Shown here piece after piece: positions 10,641-23,400 of a stretch of DNA of 64,000 nucleotides. The first letter of the stretch is position 1; the number at the start of each line of letters is the position of its first letter. Position numbers and translations under genes: made by a program. The notes under the pieces are model-generated. The model was not told where the DNA came from and did no database searches. It saw only the letters and a list, made by a program, of their open reading frames with translations. Origin of the DNA: Bedellia somnulentella (lineage: Eukaryota > Arthropoda > Insecta > Lepidoptera > Bedelliidae); the NCBI GenBank assembly GCA_963576735.1, contig OY755177.1, positions 15,500,001 to 15,564,000 of the forward strand, in the 5' to 3' direction.

Positions 10641-10980
10641 CATACATATACTCACGGTCATAAATACAAAAAAGGGGCACCCAGAGCTTCAGAGCCAAAA
10701 ACTTTCAGCCAAATTTGAAAGTAGATAGGGGACAAGATGGTAGAAATAAAGTATTGTTCGTTGGTGATGGTTTCCAGCCGCATCGCCCGAGAAAAACTTA
10801 ATAATCCCGTTCCCTTAGTCCCGCGGTCAGCTGCCGAACTGCTCGATAACGACTCATGTTGAGTCGAAACGCGTCGCATATTTGTGGTTGCCTGTGGTTT
10901 TCGCTTGCGGGTGTGTGTGTGGTGCTTTGTCTGCTTTTCGATTTCTTGTAAGTGGGAGGATGGGCGGTTCACAGTGCATG
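10641..10980 (-). mobile_element. Element sharing only the family A tail, with a different 5' part
   Basis: 10641-10818 is the family A tail (TACATATACTCACGG, then the GGGCGATGCGG-like segment read backwards). At 10819 the sequence leaves family A, lacking its CGGCTTAGAAT head. It continues into a GC-rich segment containing the reverse of CGACGCGTTTCGACTCAACA. This may be the end of the LINE whose tail family A borrowed. No coding region is secure here. Confidence 0.5.
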
Positions 10981-11248
10981 TTGCATGAAGACTGCAGGTA
11001 TTTAGCGGAATTAGGCGAAGAAACTTCTTAATATTAATATTGCTATGGATTTCCGCAAAGTAGCGCCTGATTCAATCCAATATCTGAAATCTTTTGATTT
11101 TAATGAAACTTTTTTCCTCGGTAGTCTTTACGAAGCGAAACATGCCAATTTGAGCATTGCTTTTTTGCTTTTGTGTATTCATACAATATATAACTAGTTT
11201 ATCTACCTTGTATACTTTATTAAAGACTACAATATATAAGGGTAAATT

Positions 11249-11712
11249 GGTGCGTACTGACTGAGCGAGCCGCCTCGCGAGTCAAAGCCTCGGTCAGTCA
11301 AGACGTGCCGCGCTCGCGGCAAATGCTCGCGCTGCCTCGCCCGAGCCAAGAGTTGTCGGTTTTTGTCAAAGATCGAAAGTGCCTCAGGACGTTTGCCGCA
11401 CTCACTCAAGACGTTAGTGTTTTGCCTCGCTTATTCGTTGCGTGTTAGTTGAGCGGACTTATTAAAAAGGTAGTGGCGGCGACAGCTTTCCGTATGTGTG
11501 GCCTCATGGTGGGTTTGGGCAAACTATACGCACGCGCGGTCTCTGTTCAAGTTCAAGTAAACTGAGCTTCATGCGTGCCTCAGCCTTACCGTGGCTCGGC
11601 CTTGCCGCGCGAGGAAGAAAACTTACCGATCGAGGCAGCCTCGCGCGGCATGTGTACCGCGGCAAACGTCCGAGGCTGCCTCGCGAGGCGGCTCACTCAG
11701 TCAGTACGCACC
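11249..11712. mobile_element. GC-rich TIR element, copy 2 (inverted relative to copy 1)
   Basis: It is bounded by GGTGCGTACTGACTGAGCG and CTCAGTCAGTACGCACC. Read on the minus strand it follows copy 1 (3899-4238) nearly base for base, including CCTCGCGAGGCAGCCTCGGA and the ACTTGAACT..GAACA stretch. It then has about 120 extra bases around 11440-11560. It lies in the gap between Mlx and FBXO28. Confidence 0.78.
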
Positions 11713-12344
11713 TATTGGCATTGAAAATTACCGACAATTTGTACTCATCGTTAGTTACTCCTACGAATCAAAGTTACCGTTAGACCATTACCATATAGTG
11801 TTTTGTTTCTCGGATGCATTGGTTGCTGCTGCCTTGTTGTGGTCTCTGGGGCTTCACTATAACTTTATGTGTGCCGAACCGGGCAGCTGAAAGCCGCGGC
11901 CCAGCCGCTGGTTGCGGGGCAAAGGTCTGTGGAAAAAGGAGCCCTAACAAGGTGACCAAGTGAAATAGTTGGTATATTTTAATTTCGTGACGTAGTAATA
12001 ACTACGAGCACAGATCATCGGTGATATACTCTATTAGCTATTAGTGTCGATATGAGCCTTGTTTTTGGCTTGGCTTATATGTATATGGCTTATCAAAGAC
12101 TGCGATTCAATAGGGTAATTGACAGTGTAATCATAGTTAGTTACTCCTACGAGTTAAAGTTACTCTGTTAAAAAGATTAAGCTTAATACACCAACTCAAA
12201 ATGTAATTCCATACACAAGGCCACCTCCACAAGAACTTAGACTAGACCGATACTCAAGTATCATTTCAAAAAACTTACTCAATTATAGTAGCTAACTGAC
12301 ACACGCCTGAGTTGCGAGTGCGGGTCCTATCCTTAGAGTCATTG
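11713..12344. other. Intergenic sequence, unresolved
   Basis: This stretch is moderately GC-rich around 11870-11950 (CAGCTGAAAGCCGCGGCCCA). TTAGTTACTCCTACGA occurs at 11750 and again at 12139, suggesting an old internal duplication. I cannot assign a gene or element. Confidence 0.35.
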
Positions 12345-12695
12345 AAACGTTCACGCCGTTTATCCCCGAAGGGGTTGGCAGAGGTACTAATGCTTCTGAA
12401 CATCACGTGACTTTGTCACCTGATGTTCAGAGTACCCACGTTTTGCATGGACAGTGTACTCACGTGATAGGGGGCTGGCCTATCGCCATTTTGTATGAAT
12501 ACACTGTCACATGACTAAGTACAACTCAGCCATGTGGGTTTCCTCACGATGTTTTCCCTCACCGTTAACAACCATGATAAATTAACCACACATATGACTT
12601 TAGAAAAGACAAATTGGTGTAGGCCCGTCCCAGGATTGGAACTCACGCCCTTTTGTTTTCGGGTGGGTGTTCTACCCACTGGACTATCATGTCGC
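12345..12695 (-). mobile_element. Family B tRNA-derived SINE between Mlx and FBXO28
   Basis: A nearly complete copy in reverse. The left edge is AAACGTTCACGCCGTTTATC and the right edge holds the reversed tRNA-like head (CCCAGGATTGGAACTC, TCTACCCACTGGACTATCAT). Read on the minus strand these are a B box and an A box. The tRNA-like head differs from the other copies (CCCTTTTGTTTTCGGGTGGG), suggesting a different source tRNA or drift. Confidence 0.85.
12414..12476. promoter_or_regulatory. Pair of CACGTG E-boxes inside the intergenic SINE
   Basis: Perfect CACGTG palindromes lie at 12414-12419 and 12471-12476. CACGTG is the core site for Max/Mlx-type bHLH-zipper dimers. The sites are 51 bp apart, unlike the 5-bp spacing of a classical carbohydrate response element. 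They are an intrinsic part of the family B SINE, so function is speculative. Confidence 0.3.
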
Positions 12696-12969
12696 ATTGA
12701 GATGAGCTTAATTTGGAATGCAAAGTTTTATAAAAGTGATGAGAGTTACAAAACCATTTCGAGATATTAAGTTTTATTTTTACAAATACTGTAATAGTGT
12801 TTAACCTTCAATATTTTTTAAGAGACATACGTTTTGAAAATCAAAAGTCATAGCTTTACTTCATTTAATATCGGGATTATATTGATTTGAGATCACAAAA
12901 TCAGGAAACGCAACGAAAAAAAGTGGGTAATCTGCAACACTTTTATTAAAAATCAAACTCACTCAACTC

Positions 12970-13060
12970 AAACTCAAACGTTCACGCCGTATATACCCAA
13001 AGGGATTGGAGAGGTACTGATACTTCTGAACATCTCGTGACATTGTCACCTGGTGGTGTA
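12970..13060 (-). mobile_element. Family B SINE 3' fragment
   Basis: AACGTTCACGCCGTATATAC followed by the TACTTCTGAACATCTCGTGA segment, then breaking off at TGTCACCTGGTG. A 5'-truncated copy in reverse orientation. Confidence 0.75.
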
Positions 13061-14222
13061 ATTGTTATACTTAATTCGAAGCAGAAAATTTACTCTCTAA
13101 TTCCGTAGTCTCTTAAGGTGAAAAAATAGCACAAGAAGTGGCAGCTACCGTTAATTCGTAAGTTCTATTCTACTTGTTAAGTTGTTTTTTTACTATAGAT
13201 TTTCGTAGTTTCTTTTGAACTGAAATACTGTATGTTCTAACAGTTTTTTAGAATGAATGAATAAAATTTACTATTAAATTAAGGTTAAAAATAGAGTTAT
13301 CGATCAGAGCCTGATTCAGAGGACAATGTTGGTTTTGTTATGCTCGTTCGTTACAGTCATCACACGCAATCATCAGCAACGTGAAAATTTCAATATAATG
13401 GTAGTTTAGCATATATATTGGCAATATCTAAATTTAAATAGTCAGGAAATTTCTAAGATAATCATGTTCATCCAGACAGAGAGACAAGCTCAAAAATTAA
13501 TGTGAATGATTGGATGGGTAATTCAATGGGACATCTTTAGTTTGCCAGGAGCTTACCAATATCGCTACGATGTGATGATCGACAGGTTCGGGCTTTCTGA
13601 TATAGAATTGATAGGTATTATATAAGTATAATACCAAGGATTTTAAAATTAATAGATAGATATGCAACATTCCCTCGCCATGATGCTTATCGTAAATTTT
13701 CAAAATAATATTTAACCTATGGCAACATTGAAAACTAGCTACCGTACCGCTTTAAAAAAACAATTAATTTTTTTTGTGAAAGCGCCCAGCAAACTTCTCT
13801 AACTATCTATTGCGTCTCATTAAATTTTCTTTTGCTAAAACTTACAATTAAATCGTCAAAAAACATGTGCATGAACTCTTGAGTAAGTACAGTTTCTATC
13901 ATGCTTTAAATTTTTATTAGATGCCCGGAAAAATCTGTTAATAATCTTTCTATTTCACAAGTCGGTAGTGGTTTCCGTTCAAGCTACGGCCACCATTTTA
14001 GTTAGATTCTCTATTACTGTTGCTGAAAATATGCGTTTTGCTGGCTTCATTCTTAAGTTTTATTCGTAAAAATCACTTTGTAGGAATCTCTGGATTACGA
14101 TCTTCTAGAAATACGCTGCACTGAAAATATCGAATTGATTTTCAGTTTATTACAGAGCTGTAATCATAAACGTGTTCATGTAATCAGTTTACAGATATTA
14201 TAAAAAAATCAACCTGGGGAAG
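13061..14222 (+). other. FBXO28 upstream region and probable 5' UTR
   Basis: No recognised repeat family. The last bases before the start codon read CAACCTGGGGAAGATGG. The transcription start cannot be fixed from sequence alone. No convincing TATA box is placed. Confidence 0.4.
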
Positions 14223-14477
14223 ATGGTGTCAACTAGGCTGATGAGTAGTGTGGGGGGCGGCGGGGGCGACTGCGGGCCGTCGGGCGAGTGCTCGGCCGGG
14301 TACCGGGTGACGCGCCACTCCAGCGCGCTGCTGCCCGGCGGCGGCTCCCCCAGCAGTCGCTACGGCAACGGCAGCGCGCCGCCAACCAAAACCACCAATT
14401 TGACGGACCTGCCCGTTGAGTTGACGGAAAAGATATTTCACTACTTGCCCTACAAAAATGTCTCCCAACTGCGATTG
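14223..14477 (+). CDS. FBXO28: FBXO28 exon 1 (N-terminus and F-box start)
   Basis: 85 codons from ATG, donor CGATTG/gtaagt, phase 0. The first 50 residues are Gly/Ser-rich and encoded by very GC-rich DNA. The F-box begins at LTDLPVELTEKIF. The antisense frames over the GC-rich part are shadows. Confidence 0.92.
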
Positions 14478-17400
14478 GTAAGTCCACTGGCTATGTTTAT
14501 TTTTAGTTTAATTTCCAGACTGCAGTAATTAGCTATGGATGAAAATTTGAGACATCTAAGAAATTACTGGTTGCTATTTCATATTCATTTTGATAAAAGT
14601 GTTGTGGTTGTGTAAACAACAATTTATGCTACTAAAAATTTCAAAGACAAAAATGCAACGGTTTCAGAATTAGTAATATATAACATTCTTGGTTGATCTT
14701 GGTCATTAAATGGTTGGTATAGCATTAGTTGCCTAAAATTTGGTACTTATTTCAATGCTATTTGAAAAATTGGATTCTATAGTTTTAATCAAAAGTTGAT
14801 ATCCTATTCGGCAGCATCTACATCTTATAGCAGTTTAAATATGGCAAGTAATATGTTGTTTTGAGGGTTGAATAAATAGTACAAAGAGACTAAAATTCTC
14901 CTGATTACGAATTTGTCTGATACAATTTTAGTCAGATATATTTTGTTTAGGTACAATTACTGCTAAATATTTGAAGCATGCGCTGTGATTTTGTATTCTG
15001 ATGTTTTTCCTTATTTTTTTATAAGTGTAATTAACTCCAATGTTGGATGAGTTTCCTTTCATAGATTGACATGAATCTGCTATGGTAGCATGAGGCCTGT
15101 GAGATATGTGATGATGACACATGAAAAGAAGGATACTGAGACTTTTTGTATGAGCAAGGTAGTCAGTATCTCCCTTCTCTTTTGATGTTTTCAGATGCCT
15201 CATGCTGCTAGGGCAAATCAGTACCTTTTTAACTTTGTAGGCATATGCTTGTTTTTAAAGTGTTTATAAATCACTTGAATTAGCATATTGGAGAAACCCA
15301 ATGAGTTATTTAAAAGTTAATATTTATAAGGCAATGCAAAAATAGTTCTCTAATCTATATTAGAATCTATTCCAATGGCATGTCTATACATGCCATTGGA
15401 ATGGTAAGCAAATACAATTAATTTCTGTGGATGTCTCTGTCTCATTAATCATATTAAAGGCCACCATAAATTGACTGCTTGAAGCTGCCAATCTTAACAA
15501 TTTCAAGCTATAACAAGAAGCAAATTTAATTTTTCGATGTAAAAGCCATACATAATTGTTTACATACAAAGCTGCTTTAAGTGGTTAACAGCCTGGCTAT
15601 CAGTTCAAGCTAATATCACCTGATAGCAACAGTTCTAGCTGTCCCTGTATGTCAATCACTGCCTAACTGATTGAGCTGTTCATGTATAGCCACTCTAAGA
15701 CTTAAAGCAGTACTAGTAGTATGTGAGTTGTTAACTAGAATTTGGTAGCTAACTCAAAGAAGCAGAAAGAACCCACAAAAAGCTGTAATCAAGTTATAAC
15801 TTTAGTTAGCTTCACATAATGTAAGTTAGGTAAGGTTTTTATTAAATAAACAGTTTGGGTGCACTTTTTATAAGTAGTTTTTCACTACTTCATAGATCCA
15901 ACCCTCAGGAACAAAATAGCAAACTAAACGCAGTTCTGCTAAAGTGTGGGTTTCTGCTTAACTATGTCCAGTTCTTTCTCTCTTAAGGGGCTCCAATCAT
16001 TTACTACTTACCTATACTTGTGTCTATAAAATCCCTAAAAGGGTAGCCAGTGCTCATAATTTCAAATTCATCACCCACTTTGAAAGTTGAGTTGGGAAAA
16101 GATTGTTAAATAAAGGAAGTTTCTTGATGGATAACTAGCTCTATCTCCCAACAGTCACTTAAAATGCCCCTGAATCCCAGGTCACCTTTTACGACACTGT
16201 GGAGGAAAAGGGAAGATCTTCCACCAGGTGGTTGTATGCCTGGGGACCGCAGTCGAACTGTATTAAGTGGAACTTGTATATATACTAAGTATTTTAGATT
16301 CTCGATACCGCGATGTAGGCTTTGTTTGGCGAGTTTTGATGACGAGTGTGACGTATAATGATTGGTTACGTGTTGCTGTGGAATGTGATTATTTTTGAAC
16401 TGTCAGCGTTTCTATGTAGTGCGCATAATTGTAAATTGATAGCGCCGCTACAGACACCCGCGGGAATTAATGGGTTATTGCTATTCTAAGCCAATATTTC
16501 ATTCAAAGGACGCAGATGCAATATATTCATCGTCTCAACTCTTGAAGCGATGATGCAAGTAATGCTTGTTCGTCATACAGGCATTTAATGATGAATCCAT
16601 CCAATCTCCGTCCATAATCACTTTCAGGTTACTCTGTTACATAGGCATCCTTGATCTAATTAAACAGCCACGGGAAGTTACTTATCTTAGGTGGCATGTG
16701 ATGTAGTTACTTTAACAATAAAAAAACAAAAAAATATTTAGTTATCTACCCTTAAAACTTAATCGTATTATTAATAACAATGAACGTTCCATTTCCTTCG
16801 TTTGAGCTATGTTCTATATTAAAATAATCTTACATTGAACCTAGGTGGTTGGCACTGTTGGTAGACAAGACAAACATATTAAATATAATTTCATTCATTT
16901 AAACAAAACAGCTTTGTTTTCCATTGCTAACATTGATTATTTTCAACCATTGTTCAACAAGATGAGGATCGAAAAGTGTTGTGGTTTGAAACTAGCACTA
17001 CCACATTCCTTGCCGCGGTCCGCGCGCGTCGAAATGGCAGAGTATAGTATACGAGGGCTGCTATTTATGTATCCGGAATAAAAAAAAGAAACAAACATAT
17101 ATCAATTAATATGGTTTTATTGCTTCTCAAAATATTCGCCGCTCAGATCTATACACTTTTGCATGCGTTGAAACCAATTTTCATAGCACTTTTTCCACTC
17201 AGACTGAGGTATCTCCAAAACGTGCATTTTGAACGCATCGACTGCCTCTTCGCGGCTCGAAAAACGTTGACCACGTAATTTTTTCTTCACATTTGGAAAT
17301 AAATAAAAATCATTGGGTGCCAAATCAGGGCTGTACGGCGGATGACCTGTCAATTCGATCTTTTGAGCTTCTAAAAACTGAGTTGTGACGGCCGACCTGT

Positions 17401-20400
17401 GACAGCTAGCATTGTCGTGATGCAGAATGATTCTACGTTGTCGGTTAGTCTTTCTTATTTGTTCAAAGACTTCCGGCAAACAAATGGTCGTATACCACTC
17501 CGAATTAACAGTTTTACGATTCTCTAAAGGCACTGTAGCTACATGGCCATTTATACCAAAAAAACAAGCGACCATTTGCTTCAATGTGCTTTTTGCACGA
17601 ATAACTTTTGTTGGGTTCGGCTCATCTTGGAACACCCACACCGTGGACTGCTGCTTAGTTTCGGGGTCGTAAGCGTAGATCCAAGATTCGTCACCTGTGT
17701 AGATATTATAAACAGCTTTTGACGCACCACGGTTGTATTTTTTTAACATTTCTTTGCACCAATCGACACGAGCCTGTTTTTGATCAATACTCAAGTTGTG
17801 CGGAATCCAACGGGAGCAAATTTTTTTTACAGCTAAATGTTCATGAAGTATCTTATGTATGCTCGTCATACTAATGCCCAGAGATGCCTCTATCTCACGA
17901 TATGTAACATGACGATCTTGAGTTATTAGTTCCCGGACAGCATCGATGTTTTGAGGTACAACGACCGTTTTAGGGCGACCTTCTTTAATTTCATCAGTAA
18001 GCTTAGATCGTCCACGATTAAACTCGCTAAACCAGTGATACACAGTGGTCTTTGAGGGTGCTTCATCCCCAAAAGTTGAAGTAAGCTGATCGATGCACTG
18101 TTTTTGAGTTAGACCACGCCGAAAATCGTAAAAAATCATGGCACGAAAATGTTCACGAGTTAAATCCATGGTGGTGAAGACACGCAATTTTCAAAATGAC
18201 GCTACGATGTGAAAACAATTGACAGTCACATAAAAATAAATGTATTCTAAAGCTAAAGAGTTCTATTTTTAAATGATGTAATTACTTTTTAAATTATTGT
18301 TCTGTAAGTGGCCAGTTCCGGATACATAAATAGCAGCCCTCGTAGTATAAAAATGCATTTATGGCGGTAATAATTGATTTTTGATAGATAAATACATTAT
18401 TCTATAATATCATGGTCGTATACATGTTTCGTGATCGATAAGTGTACGTAGCATTTTTCAAACAGCTTATACTTTGTGATACCATATGTTCCCGTATATT
18501 TATTTTGTATTTGTAATATATAAAATCCAAGCCACACAACATTATACTCCTCAAAGCTAAATAGTCATAACATGAGACGGCGTACCAACAATGTGTAGTA
18601 GATGCATTGTAGTGTTCAATTACATTCAGGAGTAAATTACATACAGCTACTTCTGTAGCTTAGAATTACACATATTTAGAATAGAATAGAAAACACTTAA
18701 CCACACATTACAAAAGAAATATTTACAATAAATCACTTATAAAAAATGAAAAGCACAATTTTTGGGTTTTTTTAACGCACTTGAAATTGAAAGATACTAC
18801 AAACTTTTCAATATTATTGCATCGAAAGCTTTGGGAGATCCCTTGGAATGGAGTAGGGAAGATTGAGTGATAAAGGTTCTTGGTGATGGGTCTCCAACCG
18901 CATTTCCCAACAATCACTTAAAAGCTACAAAACACTAAGTCACCTGCGAAAAGCAATGGGTTAGTGCTATTCTAAGCCGACACTACACAGCTATTTATTA
19001 TTTTCCAATATATAAATAAGAAACTAGTTTACATTAAGCAAGGTTTAGTAGCCATGCCGTTGATGCCGTAGCCTGTAAAAATTAAGACTTCTAATATGAT
19101 AGTCCATTATCTTGTTGGTATTCAACCATTAAAGAACTATATGTAATGTAAACCAAGCACAAGCGCATATCGTCGCCGTAGAAGTCAAGGGAACCAGTCC
19201 ACAAAATAAGTTATTCGAGAAAATGGCGCGCAAATAATTGTGATGCAATTTGCGACGTTATTTCCTACGTATTATTTTTGCATTTCATGATCATTATTTG
19301 AAACTTTAACACATACTTATTAAATTATGTATTTCAATAAAGACCAAAAAAACAATTGCAAAACAGTTATACTTCCAAAGATATTGTGTGTTAGTACCAT
19401 TGACCACTCTATATAATTTGAAGGATTCTACATATTTCGCAGTAGACAATTGGCAATTTTAAATAACTGAAACGAATATATTTTTAGACCCAAATCCTTT
19501 TACCATAGCATTTTTGATACTTTCAAAAATAATTTGGCGTAAGTAACTCATTTTCTCTAAATTTGTGGCTTGGCTCCCTTGACTTCTACGGCGACGATAT
19601 GCGTGTTCGCTCTGGTCACGTGACAGCAGCCAGCCAATCCGCATTGACTAACATCCCTCTCTCACAGCAAAGATGTCAATTTTAATTCGGTTTGACGAAT
19701 TTCCGTCAGCTTACAAGTTTCTTAGGATACTTGTAAGTTGACTGATATTACGATTTTCCTGCGACACACATAGCTTGTAATAGGTGCTTAAAAGCGTAAA
19801 CGCCCTTTTAAACTAATGGTAGATAGAAAAAGGGTAGTGCTATTGTAGGCCAACATGCATCTTATGTAATCGTTTATCGGTATCATGTCAGTTCCAGTGG
19901 TTTCGCACAATATTAACTAACATATTTTGGCTCGCTATAAGACTTAGCCTATACCATTTGTGATTGATAGCGAAAATGTATGCTTACATATACATGGACT
20001 CATTGCTATAAATCTCTTGAACGGGTAGACAGAGCTTGGGTATTAGAAATTCGTCAGCCATTTTGAAAGTGGCGCGGGGAAAATATGGAGAAATAAAGGT
20101 TGTTGGTGATGGGTGTCCAACCACATCGCCCAAAAATCCCTTAAAAGTCTTGCCCCTAGTCGCCTCTTAGGTACACCCACCGGAAGAAATCGGGTAGTGC
20201 TATTCTAAGCCGAAACTACACAGCTTATATTACTATTGTGAAAGCTTTAAACACTAGTCTATAAATTAACCTTGATTCAGTGGTCCTTTGTTGCCAAGAT
20301 ATATTACGAGCTGTGTAATTCCGCGTGACCTACTTTAATATATTGATCAACTTTGAACAGATTAAATCTGTCGGTTACGTAAGAATGTTGAAACCGAAAA

Positions 20401-23400
20401 TGGTTTTGTAAACAAGAAGATAGACGCATTTTCTTTAGTCTGATAAGGGAACGCAGAAATACCCCATGAATAGTTCAAATCTGTAACTGGTTTATCAATT
20501 GTACAATTTTAATACCTAATTCTATTCTTTTTTTTTATTTAATCCCATGATATATATATAGCCAATGTAGATTGTAGATGTATTTGTAGTATAGGACAGC
20601 CACCTACAGACATACGTTTACAGACTAGATAGGCAAACATTTTTTAGTCCGAAGTAGTTAGTTGTAGTTGAGAAGATTGATAAATGTAAAGGAATCAAAA
20701 AATGATCGTCAGTCCGTGCCTAACCCAATGGTATTGGGTTAGGCACGGACTGCACGGGGTATTCCCCCAACAACATACTTTTCTATACCAATAGTTTCTT
20801 CCACTAGTTTCCAAGTTTCTTGTTTGAACTCGCTGATTATATGCTAAGGGTTCGATTTGAAAAAAACTGTGTTGGATAGTTAACTTATCGCGAAAAGTTT
20901 AAGGTTACGTTACAGCACGCTCCGATCTATAATAATGAAGTATCAGTGAAAAAATATCAAAAGCGGGGAAAATGATTCATATCGAAGGCTTGCGTTGCGT
21001 GCGCTTCGTTATGTCAATTTCCCGTTAAGTAATCTTTAGCCGTAAAAAGTAATAAATCACAGGGGCAAACATTTAAACACCTAGAAAGAAAATAACATAA
21101 AACTGCACATTTTTTCTTTAATATTACTGAATATAAAGATTGAATTTTACAATCCACTCTTTATACGTTGTTGTATAGAAACATGAAGCGCTATTACAAA
21201 CAAGAAAATTCTAGTGGTTTAATATCAGATGTGATTTGTTATTACTGTTATGGGGAAGTAAGAGATAACATTAATGATCTATAATACATACCTTTTACAT
21301 ATATATTGTTTTTCCTTGATGACCGGTTGCTATTTATGATTCAAGATTGCTACAATAATAATCACATTTGATCGGTATTGATTTTATTTAATTTGCTTTT
21401 ATTCAAGTTGTTTTTTTTATTAGGAAATAATGGATCGCTTGTTTACTCTCAGCATCTTTATTTTCCTATTATTTATTTTGACTTTTAATTACCGAAGAAC
21501 TTCCTTGAAAGCATGGCAGATGTACTAGTTGCTTTCACATTTTTTATCGGACGCACTTACAAGCATGACTAAGTTGAACACGGCGATGTTGGTCTCCTTA
21601 CAATGTATCCTCACACACTGTAAATATCCCTGATATTTAAATCAGAAACACGATTTCCGGTTCTCTGCCATTGCTATAACCTATTGGCTGCCAAGGTTGT
21701 ATCAACTGAATTGAAATTGTCAATGTACTGTTGTTTTATTTGTGATACCTATATATTTATTTTTATTTATAAGTAAATGGTCTTACTACAAAAAATGGAT
21801 GAGCTCGTAAAGAATAAAAAGAAATGACAAGATCTGAGATCTTATCTTAACTGCTATTTATAGACTCTTGAATGACAATTTCTTTGTCTTCTAATTACAG
21901 GTAAATCGGCAATTCAACACGATATGCTGCAACGTGCTGAACGCGACGTTCCAGCGTCTGCAGAACCAGATGCTGAACCGCTTCCAATGCATAAAGGCCA
22001 AGATGCCTCGCAGGGAGTCGGCCCGACGCAGCCACCCGCTGGCTTGCGAGTCCGACATCATCGAAACTTTGCATATGAGGCTTAGCCTGCTGCAGATGAC
22101 GTTTGGGAAGCACATCGAAAGGAAACATTGCTGTTTTTTTCCGGGAGAGGTGAGATTTTTTGTATTGGTTGTTCAAATATCAGGCAGAGATGCTAGTCCT
22201 AAGGGTTTCACTTGCTGGTGTAGTTGTAGGACTTATTAAATGTACTGATAAGATATATATTTGTGTTGAATCTTTAAAAATCTTAAGATATCGAATATTG
22301 GCATGTACTTTTCGCTTTTGAATGTAACTGTCCAATTAAAATGCATGAATATTTATCATCATAAGTTTCCATTACTTGATACTCTATTCTTTATTTCTAT
22401 TTACAATTTGAGGTAAATAAAAGTTGATATGGAGCTTATACTGTAGGTCCTGTTGGGCATAGCAACATATAAAGCTGACACTCATTTCTCATTGTTAACA
22501 ACATTTATAACAAAATAATTGTATAAATAGTTTTGCGTAACTAAATATATCCTGTTTTGTATCATTTCCAGATCCTAGATGAAGTGTATAGTATACTTTC
22601 GTACCTGAAGACCACAACGAAGCTGGCGCGGCCGTACAAAGTGACCGACGAGTTGTTCGACCTCACCACGATGGCCATGGAGTATTTCAAGGAGAACATA
22701 GAGCCCAACTTGCCGGAAATCACGTATTTTGGAACTGACTTTTTCGATATCACTTCTACATTTTCGCGTGAGTACCTGCTTCATAAACTACCTGAAAACT
22801 TGGTAGATGGTGGTACAATTGTAATTAAGATGCATTAACTAATACTTTTTAAAATATTAATGTCTGGAAGTTTGCATTGTATAGTTGTATGTGTGTGCGT
22901 ATATCTTGGAACTAGCATATATAAGTCACCTACCACCTAAGTAATATCATTTAATGTTAGTATAGAGTAAAGGATAGTAGATCACGCACTCTGAATTTGT
23001 TGTAGCAATGCATTGCGTTCATATATGGGCTGTTCTATTCTTATGCTAAACAACACACATAACGGTAATCTTTTGGTTTCAAAAAGTAAATATGACTTTG
23101 AGGGCTCCCTTTCATGTTACTTACTGTGCCAGTTATTTAGTTTAAGTAACTTAATATCTATAGTACATATCAATAAGTTATACTAGCACCCGTAGCTTAT
23201 GGCTTCTGAGAGTATGTCACATGAGAAGTAAGAAACTGAATGATACAAAACCTGTCAGCTTCTCTCTTCCCATGTGACATACTCGCTCTCCCACGCCTCT
23301 GGCTACGGGGACAGTAGACAACAATGTCACGTGGCACTCACGCCTTTGGGGAGATACTGCACAACCGTTTGAGCTGAGTAACGTAAAATGCATTGTTATA

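Larger units (their letters stand above)
14478..21900 (+). other. FBXO28 intron 1
   Basis: 7.4 kb holding a foldback MITE, a small hairpin, a family A SINE split by a solo LTR, an intact mariner, further family A copies and a 445-bp inverted-repeat element. The stretches 14478-15083, 15403-16007, 18345-18824 and 20753-21900 show no recognised feature. Confidence 0.7.

Noticed and set aside
10658..10972. 104-codon minus-strand frame near Mlx exon 1
   Set aside because: It runs through a repeat tail. The Thr/His-rich part comes from CACACA sequence. No link to Mlx is seen.
11227..11890. Frames over 11227-11890 that look like proteins
   Set aside because: They translate copy 2 of the GC-rich element and match the frames over copy 1 only because the DNA is the same repeat.
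14229..14487. Antisense frames over FBXO28 exon 1
   Set aside because: Arg/Ala/Pro-rich shadows of a GC-rich coding exon on the opposite strand.
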